Shown: positions 35,814 to 44,660, counted from the stretch's first letter. The stretch: DNA of 64,000 nt from Chitinophaga pinensis (GCA_945860225.1 CAMAPT010000015.1:1-64000); one strand, 5' to 3'. Notes: generated by a model from the letters alone, not told the origin. Translations and numbers: made by a program.

Positions 35814-37244
35814 TTAGGCTAATTCGGTAGTTGTTGTTTTTACTTCGTTGCCTTTTACTTTTACAATTTGCGCCATCATTTCACCTTCCATAACGGGTTT
35901 ATTATTCACGTAGGCAATACCTTTCATGTGACAAATACCTCTTCTTATAGGAGTGACAAGACGTAAGCTAAATACAACGGTATCGCCCGGAATTACTTGT
36001 TGGCGGAATTTTACGCCGTCTATTTTGATGAAATACGTTAAGTAGTTTTCTGGATCGGGAACTGTTTTTAATACCAAAATACCACCACATTGAGCCATGG
36101 CTTCTATGAGTAATACGCCTGGCATAACCGGACTTTCAGGAAAGTGTCCTTTGAAAAACTCTTCGTTTAACGTCACATTTTTTACACCTATGACGTGTTC
36201 ATGAGATAACTCCATGATTTTATCTACCAATAACATCGGTTGACGATGAGGCAACAATTTCATGATGTCTGTAATGTTTAATAAAGGGGCTTTATTTAAA
36301 TCAACTTTTAGATGATCTTTTTCTGCTTTTTGAATTTTAATTAAAGCTTTTATTTTTTTAGCAAAATCGACGTTGCCTGCATGGCCCGGACGTGCTGCTA
36401 ATACGTGTATTTTTAAAGGTTTTCCTACTAAGGCCAAATCTCCCACAATATCTAATAGTTTATGACGAGCCGGTTCGTTAAAAAAACGAAGTTTGGTGTT
36501 GTTTAAAACACCTTTTCCTTTTACTTCTACATCAGGTTTTTTAAATACCTCGCGTAAATGATTTAATTTTTCTTCCGGTAATTCGCTGTCAACTAATACA
36601 ATGGCATTATCCATATCGCCGCCCTTTATCAGGTTATTGGCCAATAAAGCTTCCAATTCTCTCAAAAATACAAACGTCCTACATGGAGCAATCTGTTCTT
36701 TAAATTCACCAATATGATACATGCTAGCGTGTTGGGTTCCTAAAACTTCGCTGCCATAATCAACCATCACGGTGGTTCTGAAAGTGTCTTGTGGAACGGC
36801 TAACATTTCTACCTTTTTAATAGGGTCTTCGTAAGTTAAATTTTCGGTTAGTTCGAAATATTCGCGCAATGCCTCTTGCTCAACAATACGGGCAGATTCT
36901 AAAATTTCGATAAAACTCAGCGAGCTTCCGTCCATAATTGGCATTTCAGGACCAGATACTTGTATAAGGCAATTATCAATTTGTAATCCTACTAAAGCGG
37001 CTAATACATGTTCGGTTGTATGCACTCTAGCACCATTTTTCTCTAAGGTAGTTCCTCTTGATGTATCAACCACCAAATCGCAATCTGCTTCGATGATGGG
37101 TTGACCTTCCAAGTCAGTTCTTTGAAATTTATACCAATGATTTTCTGGTGCAGGATTGAAAGTTAAGGTAACAGGAGCTCCTGTATGTAAGCCTTTTCCG
37201 GTAATTGATACGGCTTTTTGTATGGTTCTTTGTTTATCAGACAT
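35814..37244 (-). CDS. lpxC/fabZ: bifunctional LpxC deacetylase/FabZ dehydratase
   Basis: A fusion of 476 aa. The N-terminal 310 residues are LpxC, the zinc deacetylase that commits lipid A synthesis; zinc-site His is in HTTEHVLAAL (H75, H79), with the later block HKLLDIVGDLALVG and the catalytic His in ARPGHAGN. From about residue 325 the protein is FabZ, the 3-hydroxyacyl-ACP dehydratase, with LLPHRQPMLLVDKI and the catalytic His and Glu in GHFPESPVMPGVLLIEAMAQ. The fusion is known in Bacteroidota and Chlorobi and may balance fatty acid and lipid A synthesis. Confidence 0.96.
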   Translation of the reverse strand: MSDKQRTIQKAVSITGKGLHTGAPVTLTFNPAPENHWYKFQRTDLEGQPIIEADCDLVVDTSRGTTLEKNGARVHTTEHVLAALVGLQIDNCLIQVSGPEMPIMDGSSLSFIEILESARIVEQEALREYFELTENLTYEDPIKKVEMLAVPQDTFRTTVMVDYGSEVLGTQHASMYHIGEFKEQIAPCRTFVFLRELEALLANNLIKGGDMDNAIVLVDSELPEEKLNHLREVFKKPDVEVKGKGVLNNTKLRFFNEPARHKLLDIVGDLALVGKPLKIHVLAARPGHAGNVDFAKKIKALIKIQKAEKDHLKVDLNKAPLLNITDIMKLLPHRQPMLLVDKIMELSHEHVIGVKNVTLNEEFFKGHFPESPVMPGVLLIEAMAQCGGILVLKTVPDPENYLTYFIKIDGVKFRQQVIPGDTVVFSLRLVTPIRRGICHMKGIAYVNNKPVMEGEMMAQIVKVKGNEVKTTTTELA

Positions 37245-37295
37245 AAGTTTAATGAGTCAATTAGCAAATTTTGGATAATCGGTTAATTGTTTTAA

Positions 37296-38324
37296 TTATT
37301 TCAATTTATTTTCTACATCTTTGATTCGGTCGTTCAATTTAGGCAAGTTTTTAAATAAAACATAACTTCTTCTAAATTCACCCAATGAAAAAGCTGGAGA
37401 ACCTTGAACGATTTCATTTTCTTTTTCTATGGAAGAAGCAACACCAGCCTGACCAGCAATTTTAACACCATCGGCAATTCGAATATGGCCAGCAACGCCT
37501 ACTTGGGCAGCTATCATACAGTTTTTGCCTATTTTTGAAGAACCTGCTACGCCAGACAATCCGGCAATAACGGTATTTTCTCCAATTTCTACATTGTGAG
37601 CAATTTGAACTAAGTTATCTAATTTGACGCCTTGTCTTAAGATGGTAGACCCGAGTGTAGCGCGGTCAATACAGCAATTGGCCCCAATTTCGATATTGTC
37701 TTCAATCACAACATTACCTATTTGTGGCACTTTTGCAAATTCTTTTCCATCTCGAGGTGCAAATCCAAATCCATCACTTCCTAACACGGTGTTAGCGTGA
37801 ACAACCACATTATGGCCAATTTTGCATTCATGATAAACCTTCACGCCCGAGAACAAGGTTGTATTATCACCAATAGTACAATTATCTCCAATGTAAACAT
37901 GAGGATAGATTTTAGTATTGTGCCCTATTTTGACATTTTTTCCTACGTAAGAAAACGCCCCAAAATAACATCCTTCTCCGTATTGCGAATTTTCTGATAT
38001 AAAAGAGGGTTGTTCGATACCGGTTTTGGTACCTTTAAATTCGTTATACATTTCTAAAAGGGTAGCGAAACTGGCGTAAGAATCATCTACTCTAATTAAT
38101 GTACAGGTTGATTTTATAGGCTTTTCAAGTGTTAAACTTTTGTTAACAATAACAATGCTTGCATTGGTATCGTAAATGTAGTTTGTGTATTTAGGATTTG
38201 CCAAAAAAGATAAGGTTCCTGGCATACCATCTTCAATTTTTGAAAGGTTAGAAACGGTGATGTTTTCGTTTCCTTCCACAGTTCCTCCTAATAAAGAGGC
38301 TATTTGAGTTGCAGAAAATTCCAT
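37296..38324 (-). CDS. lpxD: UDP-3-O-(3-hydroxyacyl)glucosamine N-acyltransferase
   Basis: The third lipid A enzyme, 342 aa. A short N-terminal uridine-binding domain ([20 protein letters not shown]) precedes a hexapeptide-repeat beta-helix, with the catalytic His in [14 protein letters not shown]. The C-terminal helix is normal. It is first in the lpxD-lpxC/fabZ-lpxA run, with gaps of 51 and 74 bases. Confidence 0.95.
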   Translation of the reverse strand: MEFSATQIASLLGGTVEGNENITVSNLSKIEDGMPGTLSFLANPKYTNYIYDTNASIVIVNKSLTLEKPIKSTCTLIRVDDSYASFATLLEMYNEFKGTKTGIEQPSFISENSQYGEGCYFGAFSYVGKNVKIGHNTKIYPHVYIGDNCTIGDNTTLFSGVKVYHECKIGHNVVVHANTVLGSDGFGFAPRDGKEFAKVPQIGNVVIEDNIEIGANCCIDRATLGSTILRQGVKLDNLVQIAHNVEIGENTVIAGLSGVAGSSKIGKNCMIAAQVGVAGHIRIADGVKIAGQAGVASSIEKENEIVQGSPAFSLGEFRRSYVLFKNLPKLNDRIKDVENKLK

Positions 38325-38376
38325 TTACCAAATATACTGTTTTTCTTAAAAAGGGTTATAGGAGCCTTTTTAAATT

Positions 38377-39069
38377 TTAAGCTTTTTGGAAATACCTCGT
38401 CTCAAATTCCTTGATAATTAAATCTGGTTTTCGAATGGATGCTTTTAACCACTCTATGTAAATCGTTTCTTTTTCTGAAAGGGTTAGCTGATAATTAGGA
38501 AATTCCTTTTCAATTCTGCCTCTAAGTTCGTACATACACAGAGCCGCACATACGCTAATATTAAAGCTTTCGGTAAAACCATACATCGGAAGTGTCACAA
38601 ATTCATCCGCCATTTCTTCTACATCTTTGGTAATTCCCGTTAATTCTGTTCCAAAAACAAGAGCCGTTGGCCTTGACATATCTAGTTGATGAAGGGATAT
38701 ACTGTTTTGGTGCAATGAAGTCGCAACTATGGTGTATCCTTTTGCTTTTAAATCATTGAGGCAAGCTTTGGTATTGTTTTCATGATGTTGATAACGGTTT
38801 AAGCTCAGCCATTGTGTAGAACCCATGGCAACATCTTCACTAATTTTATATTTGTTTCTGTTTTCGATAAAATTGATGCTTTGGATACCAAATATATCGG
38901 CACTTCTGAGCACGGCACTGAAATTATGTGTTTGATATACATCTTCTAAAACAATAGTGAGATGATTGGTCCGTTTATTTAAAACTTCTTTTAGTTTTCC
39001 CAATCTTCGTTCGCCCACAAATCCTTCTAGGTATTCGGTAAGCGCTTTATTATAAGCTAAATCAGACAT
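38377..39069 (-). CDS. TrmH/SpoU-family RNA ribose methyltransferase
   Basis: A 230-aa SPOUT-fold enzyme. The three family motifs are present: NFSAVLRSADIFGIQSINFI (motif 1 with the catalytic Arg), ALVFGTELTGITKDV (motif 2) and LPMYGFTESFNISVCAALCM (motif 3). It methylates the 2'-O of an RNA nucleotide; G18 of tRNA (TrmH) is the likeliest target by length and sequence, but rRNA is possible. It lies 52 bases upstream of lpxD, divergent from the pseudouridine synthase. Confidence 0.9.
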   Translation of the reverse strand: MSDLAYNKALTEYLEGFVGERRLGKLKEVLNKRTNHLTIVLEDVYQTHNFSAVLRSADIFGIQSINFIENRNKYKISEDVAMGSTQWLSLNRYQHHENNTKACLNDLKAKGYTIVATSLHQNSISLHQLDMSRPTALVFGTELTGITKDVEEMADEFVTLPMYGFTESFNISVCAALCMYELRGRIEKEFPNYQLTLSEKETIYIEWLKASIRKPDLIIKEFETRYFQKA

Positions 39070-39147
39070 TCGCCAAAGATAGCGTTTTTAATCATTCAAG
39101 TCATCTGTATTGTGCGAATAGGTAGTCGCTTATCCCTAAATAATCCT

Positions 39148-39155
39148 TACATTTG
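39148..39155 (+). promoter_or_regulatory. candidate -7 promoter box for the pseudouridine synthase
   Basis: TACATTTG, a perfect match to the Bacteroidota -7 consensus TAnnTTTG, lies 14 bases before the ATG at 39170, which would give a very short leader. No TTTG -33 element is seen at the usual distance. Confidence 0.35.
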
Positions 39156-39169
39156 CAAAAAATTAGATA

Positions 39170-40636
39170 ATGAGTAGAGACAGTCAAGGGCCTAGAAAAA
39201 TGTTTTCAAAAGGGGGCTCGTCAGATTTTAATAAAAGAAAATCTTTTTCGGGTTCCGATAAATCAAAACGTCCATTCAGAGGAGGGGAGGGATCTTCATT
39301 TAAAAAACGAGATGGAGATTCGTCAGAGAAACGTCCTTTTGTAAAAAGAGACGACAATTCGGAAAGACCTAAAAGGAATTTTGGAAGTTCAGAAAATAAA
39401 TCATATTCAGGTGAAAAAAGAACATTTGGCAAACGTCAGGATGGAAGTTTTAAATCTAAATCAGGTGGAGGATTTGATAGAGGAGAAAAACGTTCGTATG
39501 TAAAAAGAGATGGTAATTCGGAAGATAAACCACGCAGAAGTTTTGGAGATAGCGAAGGGAAATCATTTGTGAAGCGTGCAGATGGAAAATACGAAAGTGT
39601 GGGTGCAAGAAAATCATACGGAGATGGTGAAAGAAAACCATTTGCAAAACGTGAGGATGGAGATAGACCAAGAAGATCTTTCGGAGATGGTGAAAGAAAA
39701 CCATTTGCAAAACGTGAAGACGGAGATAGACCAAGAAGATCTTTTGGAGATGGCGAAAGAAAGCCATTTGTAAAACGTGAGGATGGAGATAGACCAAGAA
39801 AATCTTTTGGTGAGAAAAAAGAATTTGATAAGCCATATCAACCAAGGTTATCAAAATCGGAAAGAGTGGTTGAAAAATCAAAAAAAGCAGGACCTTCCAA
39901 AACATCCACTCAAAAAAATGTGAGTGATGATGCGGTTCGATTAAATAGATATTTATCTAATGCAGGAATATGCTCTAGAAGAGAAGCTGACGTTTTAATT
40001 GCAACAGGCGTCGTTACCGTTAATGGTAAAATTATTACGGAGATGGGTTATAAAGTAAATCCATCAGATGTAGTTACTTATGGAGGTGTTCCAATCAAGA
40101 ATGAGGTTAAAAAATATTTATTATTAAATAAACCTAAAGATTACATCACAACCATGGACGATCCGGAGGAACGTAAAACAGTGATGGAATTGATTCGTAA
40201 GGCTTGTAAAGAGCGATTATATCCGGTTGGAAGACTGGATAGAAATACGACCGGTGTATTGTTGTTTACCAATGATGGCGATTTAACGGCGAAACTTACA
40301 CATCCAAAATTTGAAATCCGTAAGGTATATCATGTGTCTTTAAATAAAAAAATGACTACCGAAGATTACAGGCTTTTAAGTGAGGGAGTTGAGTTGTCAG
40401 ATGGATTTATTAAACCCGATGCCGTTGAATTTGTAGGGGATGGAAAATTTGAATTAGGTGTAGAAATTCATAGTGGGAAAAACCGTATTGTTCGTCGTAT
40501 GTTCGAGCAGTTAGGTTATGAAGTTGTTAAATTAGACAGAGTAGCTTTTGCAGGATTAACCAAAAAAGATTTACCAAGGTCTAAATACCGTTTCTTGACC
40601 GAAAAAGAAGTGTCTTTTTTAAAAATGTTAGGGTAA
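39170..40636 (+). CDS. RluB-type 23S rRNA pseudouridine synthase with long basic N-terminal tail
   Basis: A 488-aa protein. Residues 1-255 are a disordered, highly basic Ser/Gly/Arg/Lys-rich tail, including three near-identical 21-residue repeats at 147-209. From about 260 it is a normal RsuA/RluB enzyme: an S4 RNA-binding domain (LNRYLSNAGICSRREADVLI) and a catalytic domain with the nucleophile Asp in YPVGRLDRNTTGVLLF. The target is probably a 23S rRNA uridine near position 2605. The tail resembles RNA-chaperone-like extensions found on Bacteroidota RNA enzymes and may tether it to RNA. Confidence 0.9.
   Translation: MSRDSQGPRKMFSKGGSSDFNKRKSFSGSDKSKRPFRGGEGSSFKKRDGDSSEKRPFVKRDDNSERPKRNFGSSENKSYSGEKRTFGKRQDGSFKSKSGGGFDRGEKRSYVKRDGNSEDKPRRSFGDSEGKSFVKRADGKYESVGARKSYGDGERKPFAKREDGDRPRRSFGDGERKPFAKREDGDRPRRSFGDGERKPFVKREDGDRPRKSFGEKKEFDKPYQPRLSKSERVVEKSKKAGPSKTSTQKNVSDDAVRLNRYLSNAGICSRREADVLIATGVVTVNGKIITEMGYKVNPSDVVTYGGVPIKNEVKKYLLLNKPKDYITTMDDPEERKTVMELIRKACKERLYPVGRLDRNTTGVLLFTNDGDLTAKLTHPKFEIRKVYHVSLNKKMTTEDYRLLSEGVELSDGFIKPDAVEFVGDGKFELGVEIHSGKNRIVRRMFEQLGYEVVKLDRVAFAGLTKKDLPRSKYRFLTEKEVSFLKMLG
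39608..39796 (+). repeat. three 63-bp in-frame tandem repeats
   Basis: Three consecutive copies encode RRSFGDGERKPFAKREDGDR plus Pro, with first-residue and A/V variants. They lie within the disordered tail of the pseudouridine synthase. DNA identity is high, so the copies look recent, and copy number may vary among strains by slippage or recombination. Confidence 0.85.
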
Positions 40637-40644
40637 TAAGTTGC

Positions 40645-40684
40645 GAGAGTTAAGTTGTTCAAACTTCCGAGCGGCTTAACTCTC
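40645..40684. repeat. perfect 10-base inverted repeat, no T-tract
   Basis: GAGAGTTAAG (40645-40654) and CTTAACTCTC (40675-40684) pair perfectly around a 20-base loop between the pseudouridine synthase and the ArsC-like gene. There is no following T-run, so it is not a standard terminator. It could be a regulatory hairpin, a weak terminator or a small mobile palindrome. Confidence 0.4.
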
Positions 40685-40702
40685 ACACCCAACAACATCA
40701 GT

Positions 40703-41053
40703 ATGAAAAAAATATATTACCTCTCTACGTGTGATACTTGTAAACGCATCATATCCGATCTTGGATTGAAAGAGAAAGGATTTGTTTTTCAGGATATAAA
40801 AACAGAAAAAATCACTTCCGAGCAATTGGAAGAAATCAAAAATTTGGCAGGAAGTTACGAAGCGTTGTTTAGTCGCGTTGCTCGTAAATACAAAGAACTA
40901 GGCTTATCAAAACAAAACTTATCAGAAACAGATTATAAAAACTACATTTTAGAGGAATATACCTTTTTAAAGCGTCCTGTTATCTGTATCGAAAACAAGG
41001 TGTTTGTTGGCAATACAAAATCTGTTATAGAAGCCGTAAAACAAGTGTTATAA
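40703..41053 (+). CDS. ArsC/Spx-family thioredoxin-fold protein
   Basis: A 116-aa protein. The start is the ATG at 40703, which gives the normal family opening MKKIYYLSTCDTCKRI; the frame is open 16 codons further but enters the hairpin region. The CDTC motif near 10-13 is the CxxC of Spx/YffB-type ArsC-like proteins. The C-terminal RPVICIENKVFVGN contains the conserved cis-Pro-type RP segment. An arsenate or glutathione-dependent reductase role is possible, but no ars genes are nearby. Confidence 0.83.
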   Translation: MKKIYYLSTCDTCKRIISDLGLKEKGFVFQDIKTEKITSEQLEEIKNLAGSYEALFSRVARKYKELGLSKQNLSETDYKNYILEEYTFLKRPVICIENKVFVGNTKSVIEAVKQVL

Positions 41054-41060
41054 CACATCC

Positions 41061-41606
41061 TTAATTTAAGGACGGATCAAACGGATAGTCGCTAAAAACT
41101 TTATAGCTCGGATTTATTTTTTTAAGTTCCTCACCCCATAAAGTATCCGAATCTTTTTCAATTAATTGAGCATATTGAGTTTGATTGGTTAACCATACCT
41201 GATTAGCGATTTCTTGTTGCAATTGATTTTTATCCCAACCACTATATCCCACATAAAATCTAATTTGATGTTCATTCACTTTGCCCTCTTCCATCATTTC
41301 GCATAATTGCATGAAATTTCCACCCCAAAAAACGTTACCTTTTATAGGCTGACTGTCTTTAAGAATGGTACCTAAAGTATGCGTATAAAACAATTGGTTT
41401 TGCGATACAGGTCCACCTTCAAAAATAGGGAAGTGAGCATTTTTTAAATGAGGGAAAATATCTTTAAGCAACAATCCTTGCATTTTGTTGATGATAAACC
41501 CAAGGCTACCCATTTCTGTTTGTTCGCATAAGTAAATGACCGAACGTCTGAAAATGCCATCTTGTAAAAATGGTTTCGCTATTAATATATCCCCTGTTTT
41601 TATCAA
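41061..41606 (-). CDS. YqgE/AlgH-family protein
   Basis: A protein of 181 aa from a TTG at 41606, which gives the normal family start (IKTGDILIAKPFLQDGIFRR). The frame continues upstream to 41687 but that part lies within the divergent pdxH gene. Family motifs include CEQTEMGSLGFIINK, FEGGPVSQNQLFY and FYVGYSGWDKNQLQQEI. AlgH-type proteins have been linked to alginate regulation, but their biochemical activity is unknown. Only 34 bases separate its start from that of pdxH. Confidence 0.87.
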   Translation of the reverse strand: MIKTGDILIAKPFLQDGIFRRSVIYLCEQTEMGSLGFIINKMQGLLLKDIFPHLKNAHFPIFEGGPVSQNQLFYTHTLGTILKDSQPIKGNVFWGGNFMQLCEMMEEGKVNEHQIRFYVGYSGWDKNQLQQEIANQVWLTNQTQYAQLIEKDSDTLWGEELKKINPSYKVFSDYPFDPSLN

Positions 41607-41617
41607 GAATATCTCTA

Positions 41618-41625
41618 TATATTTG
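41618..41625 (+). promoter_or_regulatory. candidate -7 promoter box for pdxH
   Basis: TATATTTG matches the Bacteroidota -7 consensus TAnnTTTG and lies 15 bases before the pdxH ATG, within the 34-base gap between two divergent genes. The promoter for the opposite gene must overlap it. Confidence 0.35.
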
Positions 41626-41640
41626 CCTAAAATACAAAAA

Positions 41641-42294
41641 ATGAACCAAGTAAACCAACATATTTCCCAGTTAAGGGAAGATTTCATGAAAGGCGAATTA
41701 TCGGAAATTCATTTAAAGAAAACACCCGACTTACAATTTGAGCAATGGATGTCGGATGCTATAGAGGCTAAAGTGAATGAAGTGGCTGCTTGTAATTTAG
41801 CAACGGTAAATTCTAACCATAAACCATCATCAAGAATTGTGTATCTAAGAGAATTTGGAAACAACGAATTTTATTTTTACACAAATTATGATTCTCGAAA
41901 AGCCGCAGAAATAGCAGATAATCCCTTTGTTTGCCTTACTTTTTTTTGGCCTGAATTAGAGAGACAAATTAGAATCGAAGGCATCGTGGTAAAAAAAGCA
42001 GAAACAGAAAAAAGTGACGCTTATTTTAATGCTCGACCTCAGGATTCAAAAATTGGCGCTTGGAGTTCTCCGCAAAGTCGCGTGCTAAAAAATCGCGAAG
42101 AGTTACAAGGCTTTATCGAACAGAACAAAAAGAAATTTGAAGACCAAGAAATTCCACGCCCTGAATTTTGGGGAGGATATATCATTAAGGCGACTTATTA
42201 TGAATTTTGGCAGGGACGTAAAAATCGTTTACACGATCGCATACGTTTTTCTTTAGAGAATGAAAATTGGAAAATAGAACGATTAGCACCATAA
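41641..42294 (+). CDS. pdxH: pyridoxamine 5'-phosphate oxidase
   Basis: A 217-aa FMN flavoenzyme that makes pyridoxal 5'-phosphate. The start is the ATG at 41641 (MNQVNQHISQLREDFMKGE), the usual beginning; the frame is open further upstream inside yqgE. Substrate and FMN sites are seen in SSRIVYLREFGNNEFYFYTN, RQIRIEGIVVK, SPQSRVLKNREEL and the C-terminal EFWQGRKNRLHDRIRF, which is diagnostic. Confidence 0.94.
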   Translation: MNQVNQHISQLREDFMKGELSEIHLKKTPDLQFEQWMSDAIEAKVNEVAACNLATVNSNHKPSSRIVYLREFGNNEFYFYTNYDSRKAAEIADNPFVCLTFFWPELERQIRIEGIVVKKAETEKSDAYFNARPQDSKIGAWSSPQSRVLKNREELQGFIEQNKKKFEDQEIPRPEFWGGYIIKATYYEFWQGRKNRLHDRIRFSLENENWKIERLAP

Positions 42295-42396
42295 GAATAG
42301 ACTAAAGAGAATCAAGACTAGAGGGAGTCAGGACTAGAGGGAATCAAGACCAAATGGACTAGAGAGAATCAAGACCAAAGGGACAAAAGAGACAAA
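42294..42396. repeat. degenerate tandem repeat of about 16 bp
   Basis: Between pdxH and the ureohydrolase gene a purine-rich unit close to GAATCAAGACTAGAGG recurs about five times with changes (gaatagactaaaga; gaatcaagactagagg; gagtcaggactagagg; gaatcaagaccaaatgg; gaatcaagaccaaaggg). The + strand is almost free of T in this stretch. It has stops in frame and is not coding. It may be a slippage-derived minisatellite or a protein-binding array. Confidence 0.6.
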
Positions 42397-42438
42397 AAAC
42401 ATAATATCATATTTATCAAAACTTTCTAAACTGCAGAC

Positions 42439-43482
42439 ATGAATAAACAAGAAAAAATACAAAATTTTGATCCTAATAGCGTAGGAGATGTAAACGCTAA
42501 TATGTTTGGATTACCATTTACAACTGAAGAATCGGAAACCGTTTTAATTCCTGTGCCTTGGGAAGTAACCGTAAGTTACGGAGGTGGCACTATGGATGGT
42601 CCTCAACAAATTTTTGACGCATCGTTTCAGGTAGATTTATATGATCCTATTGTGAAAGATGCTTGGAAAATGGGTATTGCCATGGATGACATCAACGAAG
42701 GATTAAGCGACAAATGTGAGATTTACAGACCTGTAGCCGAAATTATTATTGATAGACAAAGCAACGGAGAACCTGTTTCTGAAATTTCGGAAATAAAAGA
42801 TGTGAATAAGGTTTGTGAGGAAATGAATGCTTGGGTAAAACAACGCGTCTTACATTTTTTAAAACAAAAGAAAAGTGTTGGTTTAATTGGGGGCGATCAC
42901 TCGACTCCTTTAGGAATGATAGATGCACTAAGTGAACATTATACTGATTTTGCCATTTTACAAATAGATGCGCACGCTGATTTACGAGTGGCTTACGAAG
43001 GATTTGAATATTCGCATGCTTCTATTATGTACAATGCCTTAAAAAGACAACAGGTTAAAAAATTAGTGCAGGTTGGTATCAGAGATTATTGTCAAGCTGA
43101 ATTAGATATTATTCATGGCTCAGAAGGTAGAGTAAAAACTTTTTTTGACAGAGACATCAAACAACAACAATACAAAGGGAAATCATGGGATACCATTTGT
43201 CAGGAAATAGTTGCTGAATTGCCACAGCAGGTGTATTTGAGTTTTGATATTGATGGATTGGATCCAAAACTTTGTCCCGGAACTGGAACGCCCGTAGCAG
43301 GAGGATTTGAAACCGATCAGGTGTTATATTTATTAGAACAAGTAGTGGCTGCCGGAAAAACGCTCATTGCATTTGATATCAATGAAGTAGGAGGTGAGGA
43401 TGAGTGGAACGCCAATGTAGCAGCCCGTTTATTATACCGTATTGCTAATATGGCAGCACATAGTCAAGGCAAAAGACCCTAA
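42439..43482 (+). CDS. ureohydrolase (agmatinase/arginase/formimidoylglutamase family)
   Basis: A 347-aa binuclear Mn hydrolase. Metal ligands are in GGDHST, LQIDAHADLR and SFDIDGLDP, which match the three family signatures; VAGGFETDQV is also conserved. The substrate (arginine, agmatine or formimidoylglutamate) cannot be set from motifs alone. The N-terminal 90 residues are longer than in agmatinase. A terminator follows at 43503. Confidence 0.88.
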   Translation: MNKQEKIQNFDPNSVGDVNANMFGLPFTTEESETVLIPVPWEVTVSYGGGTMDGPQQIFDASFQVDLYDPIVKDAWKMGIAMDDINEGLSDKCEIYRPVAEIIIDRQSNGEPVSEISEIKDVNKVCEEMNAWVKQRVLHFLKQKKSVGLIGGDHSTPLGMIDALSEHYTDFAILQIDAHADLRVAYEGFEYSHASIMYNALKRQQVKKLVQVGIRDYCQAELDIIHGSEGRVKTFFDRDIKQQQYKGKSWDTICQEIVAELPQQVYLSFDIDGLDPKLCPGTGTPVAGGFETDQVLYLLEQVVAAGKTLIAFDINEVGGEDEWNANVAARLLYRIANMAAHSQGKRP

Positions 43483-43502
43483 TGGTAGATAATTAAAATC
43501 GT

Positions 43503-43535
43503 AAAAGGATAGTGATTTTGTCACTATCCTTTTTT
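43503..43535 (+). terminator. intrinsic terminator after the ureohydrolase gene
   Basis: AAAAGGATAGTGA (43503-43515) pairs with TCACTATCCTTTT (43521-43533) around a 5-base loop and is followed by T residues. Confidence 0.88.
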
Positions 43536-43564
43536 ATATTTGATAGCTAAACCTTACAATTAAC

Positions 43565-44572
43565 ATGGAATTAAAAAAAGAAATTATTGATAGGATACAT
43601 CAACTCGAAGAAAAATATAGTCTGATGGGGCAAAGCCTCGACAGTTATTTGGATGGATTACTTCTTTCCAATTACCTGACCTATTGGGATTATATTCAAG
43701 TTGACACATTATTAACTCTTCAAAATCCTAAAACGGATTTTCCGGACGAGAAGATTTTTATCATGTATCATCAAATTACTGAATTATACTTCAAGCTTTC
43801 TTTGCACGAAATGGAGCAAATAGGAAATAATGGAGTCCATATTCAACCTAATGGCCATGTTTTGGGTTTTAAAGAAGCCATTGATGTTAATTTTTTTGCA
43901 GAACGTATTACCCGTATCAACCGTTACTTTGAATCTTTAACCAAGTCATTCGAAATTATGGTGGATGGTATGGAAAAAGAGCAGTTTTTACGATACAGAA
44001 TGGCATTGTTACCGGCCAGTGGGTTTCAAAGCGCACAATACCGTAAAATAGAAATTTGTGCGACCGATTTTTTTAATTTAGTTGATAAAGATGTAAGGCC
44101 CACTTTGGCGGGTAAAAATGCGAGCATTGAGGAAATGTTTGAGCACATTTATTGGAACAAAGGCGCTACAGAATTAGCTACCGGAAAAAAAACCTTGACG
44201 CTCAACCAATTTGAGAAAAAGTATGGAGCAGAGTTTATGGCATTGGCTAAAGAATACGAGCAAAAAAATATGTGGGCCAAGTACAAATCACTTTCGGCAC
44301 ACGACCAACAAAATCCAAAATTAATTAATGCCTTAAAAGAATTAGACGTCAATGTAAATATCAATTGGCCTTTAATGCATTACAAGAGTGCGGTAAGGTA
44401 TTTGCAACAAAATACCGAAGATATTGCGGCAACTGGCGGAACCAATTGGCAAAAATATTTACCGCCTCGTTTTCAAAAACGTATTTTTTATCCCGAATTA
44501 TGGACTGCACAAGAGCACGACGATTGGGGTAAAGGCTGGGTTGAAACCAATGTGTTTAGAGCCGGGAGATAG
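43565..44572 (+). CDS. tryptophan 2,3-dioxygenase family protein
   Basis: A 335-aa heme dioxygenase-like protein that would open the indole ring of tryptophan to N-formylkynurenine. Family motifs include WDYIQVDTLL, the distal His in IFIMYHQITELYFKLSLHE (H69), PASGFQSAQYRKIE near 149-162 and, near the C-terminus, MHYKSAVRY with the heme-proximal His and ATGGTNWQKYLP. It is longer than typical TDO (about 280 aa). No kynurenine pathway genes are adjacent, so pathway context is missing. Confidence 0.87.
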   Translation: MELKKEIIDRIHQLEEKYSLMGQSLDSYLDGLLLSNYLTYWDYIQVDTLLTLQNPKTDFPDEKIFIMYHQITELYFKLSLHEMEQIGNNGVHIQPNGHVLGFKEAIDVNFFAERITRINRYFESLTKSFEIMVDGMEKEQFLRYRMALLPASGFQSAQYRKIEICATDFFNLVDKDVRPTLAGKNASIEEMFEHIYWNKGATELATGKKTLTLNQFEKKYGAEFMALAKEYEQKNMWAKYKSLSAHDQQNPKLINALKELDVNVNINWPLMHYKSAVRYLQQNTEDIAATGGTNWQKYLPPRFQKRIFYPELWTAQEHDDWGKGWVETNVFRAGR

Positions 44573-44587
44573 TACATTTTATAGCGT

Positions 44588-44622
44588 AATAATAAAAGCC
44601 GGAACTCCGGCTTTTATTATTT
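44588..44622. terminator. bidirectional intrinsic terminator
   Basis: AATAATAAAAGCCGGA at 44588-44603 pairs with TCCGGCTTTTATTATT at 44607-44622 around a loop of three to five bases, with T-rich 3' flank. It ends the tryptophan dioxygenase transcript. Confidence 0.88.
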
Positions 44623-44660
44623 TTGCTTATTATAAAACATGTTTACCTTTATCTAAGTAG

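Noticed and set aside
39608-39796. regular repeats considered as a CRISPR array
   Set aside because: The units are contiguous, in frame and coding, with no variable spacers; no cas gene is present in the window.
39456-39905. 149-codon open frame on the - strand with a repetitive Leu/His/Val-rich product
   Set aside because: It is the antisense shadow of the tandem repeats in the pseudouridine synthase tail; the repetition comes from the sense repeats.
44424-44660. 78-codon open frame overlapping the end of the tryptophan dioxygenase
   Set aside because: It is out of frame with the real gene and crosses the terminator.
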